Source: an uncultured Ilumatobacter sp.
GTDB taxonomy: Bacteria > Actinomycetota > Acidimicrobiia > Acidimicrobiales > Ilumatobacteraceae
DNA: 52,305 nucleotides
NCBI GenBank assembly: GCA_905480335.1
Contig: CAJQPY010000045.1
Span: forward strand, 1-52,305
Direction of reading: 5' to 3'
Shown piece by piece: positions 20,155 to 28,946 of this stretch. Below the pieces are notes generated by a model. The model saw nothing but the letters and a program-made list of their open reading frames with translations, had not been told where the DNA came from and ran no database searches. Position numbers and translations under genes: made by a program. How positions within the stretch are numbered: the first letter of the stretch is position 1; each line of letters opens with the position of its first letter.

Positions 20155-20609
20155 CCTGACTCGGCGTGGCCGGCGATGGCGCAGTAGCGCTCGTAGGTGC
20201 CGGGCTCGAGTTTGCCGAGCGTCAGTGTGTCGACGCCGCGAGACTGCAGGTTGTTGCTCTGCACACCCAGTTCGCGGACGGCGACGTTGTGCTCGATGGC
20301 GCCGGCGTTCACGATGTTAAGGGTCACGTCGCCGGCTGGAGCGCTGAGCTCGCCGTCGATCGCGAATTCGCTGAGCGAGATGTCGAGCGCGCTTGACGCA
20401 GTTCCCGATCCCCCGTCGCCGCCACCGTTGTCATCGCGGACCAGCGCGACGAACGCAAGCGCGATGAGCCCGGCGATCAGCCCGAGGATGCTGAGGATGC
20501 CGAGCACGCCGATGGCGAACAATGCGCTGCCGAGGGGACTCCCCGACGATTCGTCCGGGCGGGGTGCGGAGGGCACGGCACGAGGCGCGGGCTGATCGAT
20601 GACGGACAG
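20152..20609 (-). pseudogene. N-terminal part of a membrane-anchored cupredoxin/multicopper protein
   Basis: About 150 codons encode a membrane helix (ALFAIGVLGILSILGLIAGLIALAFVALV), a Gly/Asp linker and a cupredoxin domain with VTLNIVNAGAIEHNVAV and the copper-ligand segment YCAIAGHAESGM (Cys, His, Met). Related actinobacterial proteins continue into further copper domains (multicopper oxidase or nitrite-reductase type), but here the match stops right after GM and runs into YhhN sequence in another frame. AGGAG (20618-20622) lies 8 nt before a CTG at 20609 where a start would be expected; the first standard in-frame start is GTG 20576. Truncation plus a poor start suggests decay, but a short copper protein could still be made. 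Confidence 0.6.
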
Positions 20610-20715
20610 GCAAAATTCTCCTCTGGGGAAGTGGAAATGCGACTTCCGCCAGCTTTCCGGCGCTGAGCTAGTTTACCGCAGGGCCGAAGGTCCCAAATCC
20701 GAAAGAATAAGGGCG

Positions 20716-21384
20716 TCAGGGTGCTCCGTCGGCTGTCGTTCCACGTGACGTTGTGGTGTGCGTCATCGTGAGTTTGGGAAGGAACACCTGGACGAGCGGC
20801 CCGATCCCGAAGGCGAACACTGCTGTGCCGATGCCAATTGCCCCACCGAGGGCGATCCCGACAGCGAGCACGACCAGCTCCACGAAGGTCCGTGCCACAC
20901 GGATCGAGATCGAGCGGCCGAGCGCGGTGTGCCTCGCAAGGCCGGTCATCAGACCGTCACGGGGACCCGGTCCGAGGCCGGCGCCGATGTAGAAGCCCGA
21001 TCCGACCGCGATGAGCACCACGCCACCGAGCATCATCGTGACTCGGATGACCAGGTGATCCGTTTCCGGAATCAGCGGTGCTGTCAGGTCGACCACCACG
21101 CCGATCACGATGGCGTTCAGGATCGTTCCGAGTCCGGGTCGTTCGTGGAGGGGGATCCACAGCAGCATCAACAGCACCCCGGTGACGACGATCATAAGCC
21201 CCGTGGACATGCCGGTCAGTTCGGTGACGCCGGTGTGGAAAACGTCCCAGGGGGCCGCACCGAGTTCGGCCTCGATCAGCAGCGTGATGCCGATACCGAA
21301 CAGGAGGAGTCCGAACAGGCAGCGCCCGATTCGCTCGACCGGGCGATCGATCGGGACGAATCGCTCGCCGAGGGTGGTGGGCAT
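20716..21384 (-). CDS. YczE/YitT-like membrane protein
   Basis: A 222-residue protein with five or six membrane helices. The helix start GLLLFGIGITLLIEAELGAAPWDVFHTGV and the mid-protein GLGPGPRDGLMTGL (repeating the APWD/GPRD pattern) are typical of the YczE/YyaS branch of the YitT group (each quoted run is a separate recognisable unit). The biochemical role of this family is unknown. Two ATG codons lie 6 nt apart; I choose 21384 because TACGCT ends 7 nt upstream of it and only 1 nt upstream of the other. It is divergent from comF. Confidence 0.78.
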   Translation of the reverse strand: MPTTLGERFVPIDRPVERIGRCLFGLLLFGIGITLLIEAELGAAPWDVFHTGVTELTGMSTGLMIVVTGVLLMLLWIPLHERPGLGTILNAIVIGVVVDLTAPLIPETDHLVIRVTMMLGGVVLIAVGSGFYIGAGLGPGPRDGLMTGLARHTALGRSISIRVARTFVELVVLAVGIALGGAIGIGTAVFAFGIGPLVQVFLPKLTMTHTTTSRGTTADGAP

Positions 21385-21391
21385 CGGCATC

Positions 21392-21397
21392 AGCGTA
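21392..21397 (-). promoter_or_regulatory. -10 element TACGCT of the YczE-like gene
   Basis: On the minus strand TACGCT ends 7 nt before ATG 21384. The ATG at 21390 would be only 1 nt away, so this site picks the start. Confidence 0.5.
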
Positions 21398-21460
21398 CGC
21401 GTCGTCCCAGCTCAGACCGCACGAAGAACTCTGAAGTACCCGCTTGCTTGACTGGACCAC

Positions 21461-22096
21461 ATGATCTTCGAAACGCGTTGTGCCGGATGCGGCAAGCCTG
21501 GCGCCCCGGTCTGCAGGACCTGTCGGTTCGCTCTACTCGGTCCGGCGCCGCGTGATGCGTCGCACGGGGTGATCGCCGCCGTTGCGTTCACGGGGCGAGC
21601 GCGCCGGGTCGTGCTCGGGTGGAAGTACCGCAATCGGCGGTCGGTGAGCCGCCACCTTGCCGGTCTAATCGTGAATCGGCTCCTCGCAGTGCGAGCGCAG
21701 CACGACTTCGACATCGTCACGTGGGCGCCGACCAGTCGGAAGCGGCGTCGCGAGCGAGGGTTCGATCAGGGTGAGTTCCTCGCCCGCGCCGTCGCCCGTC
21801 AGCTCGGGCTGCCGTGCCGTCGGCTACTCGATCGCGACACGTCGGCATCGCAGACGTCTCATTCCCGCGCGGAACGCCTGGCTGGGTCGACGTTTGTGGC
21901 GCGGCCTGGGCTCGACGGCGTCCGGGTCCTGGTCGTCGACGATGTCGTCACGACGGGCTCGACGCTCACGGCGGCTGCCGCGGCACTCCATGACCGTGGG
22001 GCGGAGGCCCGTCTGGCTGCAGTGGCCTCGACTCCTGATCGCCGGAGTGTCGTGGTCCTGCCCTTCGCTCGTAGGGCTGCAGCGGCAGCCGCCTGA
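21461..22096 (+). CDS. comF: ComF-family phosphoribosyltransferase-like protein
   Basis: A 211-residue protein with an N-terminal zinc ribbon (CAGCGKPGAPVCRTC, residues 7-21) followed by a type I phosphoribosyltransferase fold. Landmarks are the WAPTSRKRRRERGFDQGE segment near 90 and the PRPP loop VLVVDDVVTTGSTLT near 150. In naturally competent bacteria ComFC acts in DNA uptake; in actinobacteria the gene is widespread and its job is unsettled. It ends in an alanine run. Its position just before secA is conserved with mycobacteria (Rv3242c near secA1), but the hpf gene usually between them is missing here. Confidence 0.85.
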   Translation: MIFETRCAGCGKPGAPVCRTCRFALLGPAPRDASHGVIAAVAFTGRARRVVLGWKYRNRRSVSRHLAGLIVNRLLAVRAQHDFDIVTWAPTSRKRRRERGFDQGEFLARAVARQLGLPCRRLLDRDTSASQTSHSRAERLAGSTFVARPGLDGVRVLVVDDVVTTGSTLTAAAAALHDRGAEARLAAVASTPDRRSVVVLPFARRAAAAAA

Positions 22097-22129
22097 GGGC
22101 CGGCTGAACCCGGTCGCGCACCCGGCCCT
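22096..22129 (+). terminator. GC-rich hairpin after comF
   Basis: AGGGCCGG (22096-22103) pairs with CCGGCCCT (22122-22129) around an 18-nt loop. It starts at the last base of the comF stop and ends before the secA -10 element. No T tract follows, so it may be a pause or a weak terminator. Confidence 0.4.
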
Positions 22130-22145
22130 GGTGGCGTCGCGCCGG

Positions 22146-22151
22146 TAGGAT
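22146..22151 (+). promoter_or_regulatory. -10 element TAGGAT of secA
   Basis: TAGGAT ends 10 nt before ATG 22162. It overlaps an upstream in-frame ATG at 22150, which therefore cannot be the start of this transcript. Confidence 0.45.
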
Positions 22152-22161
22152 GGTCGATCGC

Positions 22162-25026
22162 ATGGGAATCCTCGATCGCATCCTCCGGGCCGGTGAAGGC
22201 AAGAAACTCAAAGCGTTGCAGGGGATCGTCCCTGAGATCAACGCGCTTGAAGGTGTGATTGGGGGACTCAGTGATGAGGAGTTGACGGGAAAGACAGCCG
22301 AGTTTCGCCAGCGCATCGAGAAAGGCGCCGACATCGATGATCTTCTCGTTGAGGCGTTTGCGGTTATCCGCGAAGCAGCCGATCGGGTCCTCGGACAGCG
22401 TCACTTCGATGTCCAGCTGATGGGTGGTGCGGCACTGCACTTCGGGTGGGTCGCCGAGATGAAGACCGGCGAGGGTAAGACTCTCACCTCAACCGCTCCC
22501 GTGTTTCTCAATGCGCTGGAAGAAAAGGGCGTTCACCTCGTCACCGTCAACGACTACCTCGCTCAGTACCAGTCGGAGCTGATGGGCCGCATCTACCGAT
22601 TCATGGGCATGGAAGTCGGGCTGATCCTGCCTGGCCGTGGGGCGACCCCAGCTGAGAAGCGAAGAAGCTACGCGGCCGACGTCACTTACGGCACAAACAA
22701 CGAACTCGGGTTCGACTACCTGCGCGACAACATGGCGCCCAGCAAGGATGCAAAGGTCCAGCAGCGTGGCCACAATTTTTGCATCGTTGACGAGGTCGAC
22801 TCAATTCTGATCGATGAGGCCCGAACGCCACTGATTATCTCGGGCCGCGTTGCCGACGCTGCAAAGCTTTATTACCGCTTCGCCTCAATCGTCCGATCGC
22901 TTAAGAGGGATGTCGATTACGAATTCGAAGAAGACAAGCGCGTCGTCGTGCCCACCGAAGAAGGCATCGAGAAGGTTGAGGCTGCGCTCGACGTCGAGAA
23001 TCTCTACGACAACGTGCAGGCGAACCTCGTGCACCAGTTCACCGTGGCGCTCAAGGCCAAGGAGATCTATCAGCGGGATAAGGACTACATCGTCCAGGGT
23101 GGCGAGGTGAAAATCGTCGATGAATTCACCGGTCGCATCCTTGAGGGGCGTCGATGGTCGGAGGGCATCCACCAAGCCGTCGAGGCGAAAGAGGGCGTGA
23201 AGATCAAGGAAGAGAATCAGACCCTTGCAACGATTACGCTCCAGAATTACTACCGGCTTTACAACAAACTTGCCGGGATGACTGGGACCGCTGCCACCGA
23301 AGCGGCGGAACTGATGAACACGTACGGACTCGGTGTTGTCCCGATTCCGACGAACCAGCCGGTGATTCGTGATGACGAGGCCGACCTGATCTACAAGTCC
23401 GAGGAAGCGAAATTTAACGCGATCATCGACGACATCGAATTGCGTCATGCGAATGGTCAGCCGATCCTGGTCGGCACGGCGAGCGTAGGCCGATCGGAAA
23501 AGCTCGGTCGGCTGCTCGACCAGCGCGGGATCCCATGCGAAGTGCTCAACGCGAAACAACACACTCGTGAAGCAGAGATCGTCACCCAGGCGGGTCGTCT
23601 CGGTGCGGTTACTGTCGCCACGAACATGGCCGGTCGAGGCGTTGACATCCTGCTCGGCGGCAACCCGGAGGGTCTCGCTCGTACCGACGTCCTTAAGGAG
23701 GGGTATGACGAAGGACTGCTGGCACACGAATTCGAACTGCCGATGCCGCTCGACCAGATGCCCGACGAGTTCCAGGCCGATCGTACGAGGGCGCGGACGT
23801 TGTATGACGAACGCCTCGATTTCCACAGCGCTGCATGTCGAGCCGAAGGCGACAAGATCCGCAAGGTCGGAGGCCTGTACGTCATCGGGTCAGAGCGTCA
23901 TGACAGCCGCCGCATCGACAATCAGCTCCGCGGCCGCTCCGGCCGTCAGGGTGACCCTGGCGCATCGCGGTTCTTCCTGAGCCTCGAGGACGACTTGATG
24001 CGCCTGTTCGCAACTGGTGCGCTGAACTTCGTGATGGGCCGGGCTCTGCCCGACGACGAAGCCATCGAGGCGAAGATGGTGACCAAGGCCATTGAGCGGG
24101 CGCAGACCACTGTCGAGACGAAGAACGCCGAGATTCGCAAAAACGTCCTCAAGTACGACGAGGTGATGAACGAGCAGCGCAAGATCATTTACAGACGCCG
24201 AGATCAGATCCTCGACGGCGAAGACCTGCGGTCAGCCGGGATGGAATACCTTGCTGAAGCAGTTGATTCGTTGATCTCAACGCACTGCGCATCGGCAGCC
24301 GATGACGAGTGGGACATCGAGGCACTCGCCAAGGAATTGACGCTCTACTGGCCGAACTCGATCACCGAATCACAACTCAAGGGCTGCGCCGACACCGACG
24401 AGATCTACGAGCTTGTGATGGAGAACGCCACGGCGCACTACGAGCAGCGCGAGGCCGAGCTCGGCGAAGAGGTGCTTCGCCAGGTTGAGCGCCAGGTGAT
24501 GCTGCGTATCATCGATCAGCGTTGGCGCGAGCACCTTGAGGAGATGGATTACCTCCAGACGGGCATCAACCTTCGGGCGATGGGCCAGAAGGATCCGCTG
24601 GTTGAATGGCAGCGCGAAGGCTTCGAGATGTTCGGTGCGATGATGACCGGTATCGCCCAGGACTTCGTGAAGTACGTGATGCACGTGCAGGTCGTCGAGA
24701 ACCAGTCGGGAGCGCCAAAGTCATCGGACGGTCGCAACGCCATTGCGGATCCCGCTGACTCCAACCGTGATGGCGTCATTGACGCCGGTGAGTCCGGCGT
24801 GAGCAACCTCACGATGAGCTCCTCTGACGATGTTGACACCGACGGGTTCGGGACCGCTGCTGCGACTTCAGGTGGCGGCAACGATGGGAATCTGGCGGCG
24901 GTCTCGCCGAACACAATGACCAAGCAGCAGACCGTCGTCAAGGACGACTTCTCCAAAACACCGCGCAATGCGCCCTGTCCCTGCGGTAGCGGCAAGAAGT
25001 TCAAGACCTGTCACGGTGAAAGCTGA
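22162..25026 (+). CDS. secA: preprotein translocase ATPase SecA
   Basis: A 954-residue motor that drives unfolded preproteins through SecYEG. The nucleotide-binding domain has MKTGEGKTLTS (Walker A, near residue 100), DEVDSILIDEARTPLIISG (near 210) and TVATNMAGRGVDILLGGNP in the second ATPase half, then RGRSGRQGDPG. The wing and two-helix finger regions follow, ending with the MDYLQTGINLRAMGQKDPL segment. The C-terminal CPCGSGKKFKTCHG is the zinc-binding SecB/ribosome-contact motif. Between them a linker holds an EF-hand-like loop DSNRDGVIDAGE (residues 866-877), which is unusual. ATG 22162 is chosen because TAGGAT overlaps the earlier ATG. The length agrees with SecA1-type proteins. Confidence 0.98.
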   Translation: MGILDRILRAGEGKKLKALQGIVPEINALEGVIGGLSDEELTGKTAEFRQRIEKGADIDDLLVEAFAVIREAADRVLGQRHFDVQLMGGAALHFGWVAEMKTGEGKTLTSTAPVFLNALEEKGVHLVTVNDYLAQYQSELMGRIYRFMGMEVGLILPGRGATPAEKRRSYAADVTYGTNNELGFDYLRDNMAPSKDAKVQQRGHNFCIVDEVDSILIDEARTPLIISGRVADAAKLYYRFASIVRSLKRDVDYEFEEDKRVVVPTEEGIEKVEAALDVENLYDNVQANLVHQFTVALKAKEIYQRDKDYIVQGGEVKIVDEFTGRILEGRRWSEGIHQAVEAKEGVKIKEENQTLATITLQNYYRLYNKLAGMTGTAATEAAELMNTYGLGVVPIPTNQPVIRDDEADLIYKSEEAKFNAIIDDIELRHANGQPILVGTASVGRSEKLGRLLDQRGIPCEVLNAKQHTREAEIVTQAGRLGAVTVATNMAGRGVDILLGGNPEGLARTDVLKEGYDEGLLAHEFELPMPLDQMPDEFQADRTRARTLYDERLDFHSAACRAEGDKIRKVGGLYVIGSERHDSRRIDNQLRGRSGRQGDPGASRFFLSLEDDLMRLFATGALNFVMGRALPDDEAIEAKMVTKAIERAQTTVETKNAEIRKNVLKYDEVMNEQRKIIYRRRDQILDGEDLRSAGMEYLAEAVDSLISTHCASAADDEWDIEALAKELTLYWPNSITESQLKGCADTDEIYELVMENATAHYEQREAELGEEVLRQVERQVMLRIIDQRWREHLEEMDYLQTGINLRAMGQKDPLVEWQREGFEMFGAMMTGIAQDFVKYVMHVQVVENQSGAPKSSDGRNAIADPADSNRDGVIDAGESGVSNLTMSSSDDVDTDGFGTAAATSGGGNDGNLAAVSPNTMTKQQTVVKDDFSKTPRNAPCPCGSGKKFKTCHGES

Positions 25027-25050
25027 GCCCGGATCACCCGGATCAACCTG

Positions 25051-26157
25051 ATGCGCGACTTCACCTCCGATATCACCGATGTGCAGCGACGGCTCGAAGA
25101 GGCCGAGGCCTACTTGGCGATCGTCGAGAACCGCGAGCGCTTCGCCGTACTTGAAGCAGAAGTCGCGGATCCAGCTCTCTGGGAGAATCAGGACAACGCT
25201 CGCAAGCTGAACGCGGAGTACGCGAACCTGAAGGACGACCTCGACACTTTTGATGCGCTGTCTGCGCAAGTGGGGGACATCGAGGTGCTGCATGAGTTGG
25301 CTCGAGATGATGACGACGCAAGTCAGGAGCCCGAGATTGAGTTCGAGATCGCCGCAGTCGCCGTACAGCTCGACAAGCTCGAGTTGCGGAGCTTGTTCAC
25401 CGGTGAGCACGACGATGCTGACTGCATCGTCCAGATCAATGCTAAGGACGGCGGCGTCGATGCCCAGGACTTTTCTGAAATGCTGCTCAGGATGTATGAG
25501 AAGTGGTGCGAGCGACGGGGTTTCGAGATCACTCTCAACGGCGTGTCCGAAGGCCAGGAGGCGGGGATCATGTCCGCCGAAGTCACCATCTCCGGGCGTT
25601 ATGCGTACGGGCTGATGAGCGCGGAGCGCGGGACCCATCGCTTAGTTCGGATCAGCCCTTTCGACAATCAGGGACGTCGACAGACGTCGTTTGCTGCGGT
25701 GCAGGTGTGGCCGATGCTCGACGATGTTGACTTCGAAATCGATGAATCCGACATCGAGATGCAGGTGTTTCGCGCATCAGGCGCAGGTGGCCAGCACATC
25801 AACAAGACGTCTTCGGCCGTTCGCTACATCCACCACCCAACGGGGCTGGTTGCAAGCTCGCAGGAGGAACGCAGCCAGCTGCAGAACCGCGAACGCGCAA
25901 TGGGTCGCCTGAAGAGCATGATTGCCGCAAAGGTCGAAGAAGAACGTCAGGCCGAGCTCGATGCGATCGCCGGAAAACAGGCGCAGGTCGGTTGGGGCAG
26001 TCAAATCCGCAGCTATGTGATGCAGCCGTACCAGATGGTCAAAGATTTGCGCACCGAAGTCGAGAGCGCGAACGTGCAAGGTGTGTTCGATGGCGACATC
26101 GACTTTCTCATTGAGGGCTACTTGCAGCAGCGTCGCGCCAACAACGACGAGACCTGA
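25051..26157 (+). CDS. prfB: peptide chain release factor 2
   Basis: A 368-residue class I release factor that terminates translation at UGA and UAA. The SPF tripeptide that reads the stop codon is present in RISPFDNQGRRQT (residues 202-204), which separates it from RF1 (PxT). The GGQ motif that triggers peptide release lies in SGAGGQHINKTSSAVR (246-248). The reading frame is continuous from ATG 25051, so the autoregulatory in-frame UGA and frameshift found in many prfB genes is absent. It sits 24 nt after secA and is probably co-transcribed with it. prfB followed by ftsE and ftsX is a conserved actinobacterial order. Confidence 0.97.
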   Translation: MRDFTSDITDVQRRLEEAEAYLAIVENRERFAVLEAEVADPALWENQDNARKLNAEYANLKDDLDTFDALSAQVGDIEVLHELARDDDDASQEPEIEFEIAAVAVQLDKLELRSLFTGEHDDADCIVQINAKDGGVDAQDFSEMLLRMYEKWCERRGFEITLNGVSEGQEAGIMSAEVTISGRYAYGLMSAERGTHRLVRISPFDNQGRRQTSFAAVQVWPMLDDVDFEIDESDIEMQVFRASGAGGQHINKTSSAVRYIHHPTGLVASSQEERSQLQNRERAMGRLKSMIAAKVEEERQAELDAIAGKQAQVGWGSQIRSYVMQPYQMVKDLRTEVESANVQGVFDGDIDFLIEGYLQQRRANNDET

Positions 26158-26304
26158 CTGCTTACCGCGGTTGCGTGTATCTGCAAGGGTTCAGAACTTC
26201 GTGCCCACCAGAGTCGGGGTGGCGTTCGTCATGGCCGGATGCCACGATCCAGGGGTCGGGCGGCGATACGGTATGCAAGCCCTCCAACTGGGGCGCTTGT
26301 TCTC

Positions 26305-26982
26305 ATGATCAGACTTGAAAACGTCACCAAGAGCTACTCCACCGAAATTGTCGCTGTAAAGGATGCGAGCTTCGACGTCGCCAAAGGCGAATTCGTCTTT
26401 CTCGTCGGACCTTCGGGTTCGGGTAAGAGCACCCTGCTGCGCATGCTTAACCGTCAGGATCGTCCTGAACGGGGTGCAGTGTGGGTCGCCGGACGGAACA
26501 TCGTCGATCTGCCAAGCGGGCGGATCCCGATGCTACGTCGCAACATCGGCAATATTTTCCAGGACTACAAGCTGCTGCTTGAGAAGAACGTGTTCGAAAA
26601 TGTTGCTTTCGCGCAAGAGGTTATCGGCCGACCGCAGCACGTAATCCGGCAGCAGGTGCCTGCCGTCCTCGACCTCGTCGGCCTGGCAGGCAAGGAGGAG
26701 CGGTTGCCGAATCAGCTCTCTGGCGGTGAACAACAACGTGTGTCGATCGCGCGAGCGTTTGTGAACCGGCCGCTGATCCTGCTCGCCGACGAGCCGACCG
26801 GCAATCTTGATCCCGCCACTGGTGAGGGCATCATGCGTTTGCTCGACCGGATTAACAAAACAGGGACCACGATCGTGATGGCGACACACGACCAGCGGAT
26901 TGTGAACACGATGCGCAAACGCGTGATCCAGCTCGACCGGGGCATCATCGTCCGTGACCAGGCGCGCGGCGTCTACGAGTGA
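26305..26982 (+). CDS. ftsE: cell division ATP-binding protein FtsE
   Basis: A 225-residue ABC ATPase that with FtsX controls cell-wall hydrolases at the division site. All ABC motifs are intact: Walker [10 protein letters not shown] near residue 36, Q-loop [18 protein letters not shown], signature LSGGEQQR, Walker [13 protein letters not shown] and the H-loop ATHDQ. The first residues [12 protein letters not shown] are typical for FtsE, so ATG 26305 is chosen over an upstream in-frame ATG at 26239. Its stop is 9 nt before ftsX. A TACGGT at 26269 may be its promoter, giving a leader of about 30 nt. Confidence 0.96.
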   Translation: MIRLENVTKSYSTEIVAVKDASFDVAKGEFVFLVGPSGSGKSTLLRMLNRQDRPERGAVWVAGRNIVDLPSGRIPMLRRNIGNIFQDYKLLLEKNVFENVAFAQEVIGRPQHVIRQQVPAVLDLVGLAGKEERLPNQLSGGEQQRVSIARAFVNRPLILLADEPTGNLDPATGEGIMRLLDRINKTGTTIVMATHDQRIVNTMRKRVIQLDRGIIVRDQARGVYE

Positions 26983-26991
26983 GGTGACCTG

Positions 26992-27894
26992 ATGTTTTCT
27001 CGTACTCGCTATGTCTTTCGTGAGACGTTCGACAGTTTCCGTCGTAACGCAACGCTGACGATCGCGTCGATCATCACAGCGGCAATTTCGCTGCTCGGAG
27101 TCGGCCTGACGCTGCTCAGCCAGGAGGGCTTCGACAACCTCCTGTCGAAGTGGGAGGGCGGCGTCGAGATGATCATCTTTATGCGGCCCGATGTCACCGA
27201 CGATCAGCGAGCGCTGATCGAGAGCAGCCTCGATCAGAACAATCAGTTCATTGAGTCGTGGACCTACTGCGATGTCGACTGTTCGTTGGCCGAACGTGAT
27301 CGCGTGCTTGCGGCCGAGCCCGGCGTAAAGGACCTGTTGAATGCAGACAACATCCCGACGCAGTACAAGGCTGTGCCGACTGAGGCGACTGACGTGCAAC
27401 TGCTGCGGCAGGTATCAGAAGCCTTCTCCGAGGGGCCGGGTGTGTTCGAAGTGGTCTTCGCCGAGGACCAGATCTCGCTGATTGAGCAACTCCAGTCGTT
27501 CTTCGGATTCCGTCTCTTCCTGCTGTCGGGTTTCTTGCTGCTTGCAGCCATCCTGCTGATCTGGAATACGATTCGAACAGCCATCTTTGCGCGACGCCGC
27601 GAAATTGAGGTGATGAAACTTGTTGGCGCAACCGACTGGTTCATCCGTGTTCCGTTCATGCTCGAGGGATTACTGCACGGCGTGATCGGTGGCGCGCTCG
27701 CAAGTCTCGGGCTGGGTATCTGGAACTCACAGTGGACCAGCGGCGTTCAGGGGTTCCCACCGAACAGCGGATTCGCATCGCTCGTCGTCACCAGTGGCTA
27801 CGACAAGACCGTCATGCTCTACATGTTGATCATCGGCGCGGTCGCCGGGGCGATCGGTTCGGGGATCGCTGCTTCCCGCTTCTTGGACGTGTAG
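26992..27894 (+). CDS. ftsX: cell division protein FtsX
   Basis: A 300-residue permease-like subunit with four membrane helices: ATLTIASIITAAISLLGVGL (about 20-40), LFLLSGFLLLAAILLIW (about 175-190), a third around 220-240 and a fourth around 270-290 (YMLIIGAVAGAIGSGIAA). The exterior domain between helices 1 and 2 contacts hydrolase activators. It transmits ATP use by FtsE to envelope enzymes rather than transporting. GAGGTGA precedes ATG 26992 by 4 nt, so it is coupled to ftsE. The loop has a Cys pair (YCDVDCS) that could form a disulfide. In mycobacteria smpB follows; here it does not. Confidence 0.95.
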   Translation: MFSRTRYVFRETFDSFRRNATLTIASIITAAISLLGVGLTLLSQEGFDNLLSKWEGGVEMIIFMRPDVTDDQRALIESSLDQNNQFIESWTYCDVDCSLAERDRVLAAEPGVKDLLNADNIPTQYKAVPTEATDVQLLRQVSEAFSEGPGVFEVVFAEDQISLIEQLQSFFGFRLFLLSGFLLLAAILLIWNTIRTAIFARRREIEVMKLVGATDWFIRVPFMLEGLLHGVIGGALASLGLGIWNSQWTSGVQGFPPNSGFASLVVTSGYDKTVMLYMLIIGAVAGAIGSGIAASRFLDV

Positions 27895-28073
27895 CTCCGT
27901 CCAGCCGATTTGGGCCAGGTCGCTGAATTTCTGGTGGGCCCCGCTGCACGCGGCTGAGAGGCCGCTCGGGCTTGTGCTCCCCGGAACTCGAACGATCTGA
28001 TCTCGAATCGGTGAGTTGACGTTCGGGAAACGTCGGGCTCAAGTTGGGTGCGGGGTGGGCGAGTGAAGTTCTC

Positions 28074-28079
28074 TACGGT
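28074..28079 (+). promoter_or_regulatory. -10 element TACGGT of the enoyl-CoA hydratase gene
   Basis: The hexamer ends 6 nt before ATG 28086 and supports a leaderless start there over an earlier GTG-type start. Confidence 0.55.
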
Positions 28080-28085
28080 GCTCGG

Positions 28086-28946
28086 ATGGAGTACTCGCAG
28101 ATCCTGTTTAACGTCCATGATCACGTGGCGACCATCACGTTGAATCGCCCCGATCGACTCAATGCATTCACCGGGACGATGATGAACGAGCTGATTGACG
28201 CGTTCGACCGCACCGATGCGGACGATGCTGTCCGCGCAGTGATCGTGACGGGTGCGGGGCGCGGATTTTGCGCTGGCGCCGACCTTGGGAGCGGTGGCGA
28301 CACTTTCGCCAAGGGCGGTAGCGACGTACAGACCGACGTGGGAGTTCCACGCGACGGCGGCGGGTTGGTCAGCCTACGAATCTACGATTCAAAAAAGCCG
28401 GTGATTGGTGCAATTAATGGCGCAGCGGTCGGTGTTGGTGTGACCATGACGCTGCCGATGGATATCCGCATTGCCAGCGAGCACGCAAAGTTTGGTTTCG
28501 TCTTTGCGCGACGCGGAATCGTGCCCGAGGCCTGTTCGTCATGGTTTCTACCGCGCCTCGTCGGTATCAGCCAGGCGGCAGAGTGGTGCTACTCGGGGCG
28601 CGTATTCCCCGCCGGCGAGGCGTTTGACGGCGGGTTGGTGCGCAGCGTTCACGCAGCCGATGACTTGTTGTCTGCGGCTCGCTTGATCGCTGCTGACATA
28701 GCGGAGAACTCATCGCCGGTATCGGTTGCGCTCACGCGGCAGATGCTGTGGCGGATGCTCGGCGCAGCGCACCCGATGGAGGCGCATCGGGCCGACTCGC
28801 GAGGAATTGCGCTGCGTGGACCGAGCGCCGACGCTCGTGAAGGCGTCGAGAGCTTTCTCGAGAAACGACCGGCGGCGTACACGAATCGGGTCAGCGATGA
28901 GTTGCCCGATGTCTTCCCCAACTGGACCGACCCTCAGTTCCAATAA
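28086..28946 (+). CDS. enoyl-CoA hydratase/isomerase family protein
   Basis: A 286-residue crotonase-fold protein. The opening HDHVATITLNRPDRLNAFT and the oxyanion-hole segment GAGRGFCAGADLGS are typical. The second oxyanion element is INGAAVGVGVTMTLPMDIRIAS. The position of the usual second catalytic glutamate appears as ARRGIVPEACSSWFLPRLVG, with Glu in GIVPEACSS as in many hydratases of this subgroup. The likely substrate is a 2-enoyl-CoA in fatty-acid or related degradation; the exact acyl chain is unknown. It stands alone, and its ATG 28086 is 6 nt after TACGGT. Short C-terminal ends like FPNWTDPQFQ are common in actinobacterial copies. Confidence 0.88.
   Translation: MEYSQILFNVHDHVATITLNRPDRLNAFTGTMMNELIDAFDRTDADDAVRAVIVTGAGRGFCAGADLGSGGDTFAKGGSDVQTDVGVPRDGGGLVSLRIYDSKKPVIGAINGAAVGVGVTMTLPMDIRIASEHAKFGFVFARRGIVPEACSSWFLPRLVGISQAAEWCYSGRVFPAGEAFDGGLVRSVHAADDLLSAARLIAADIAENSSPVSVALTRQMLWRMLGAAHPMEAHRADSRGIALRGPSADAREGVESFLEKRPAAYTNRVSDELPDVFPNWTDPQFQ

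Noticed and set aside
22885..23826. 313-codon minus-strand open frame inside secA
   Set aside because: Shadow of secA caused by GC-biased third positions; no start signal.
25051..25140. Programmed frameshift in prfB
   Set aside because: The frame is continuous from ATG with no in-frame UGA.
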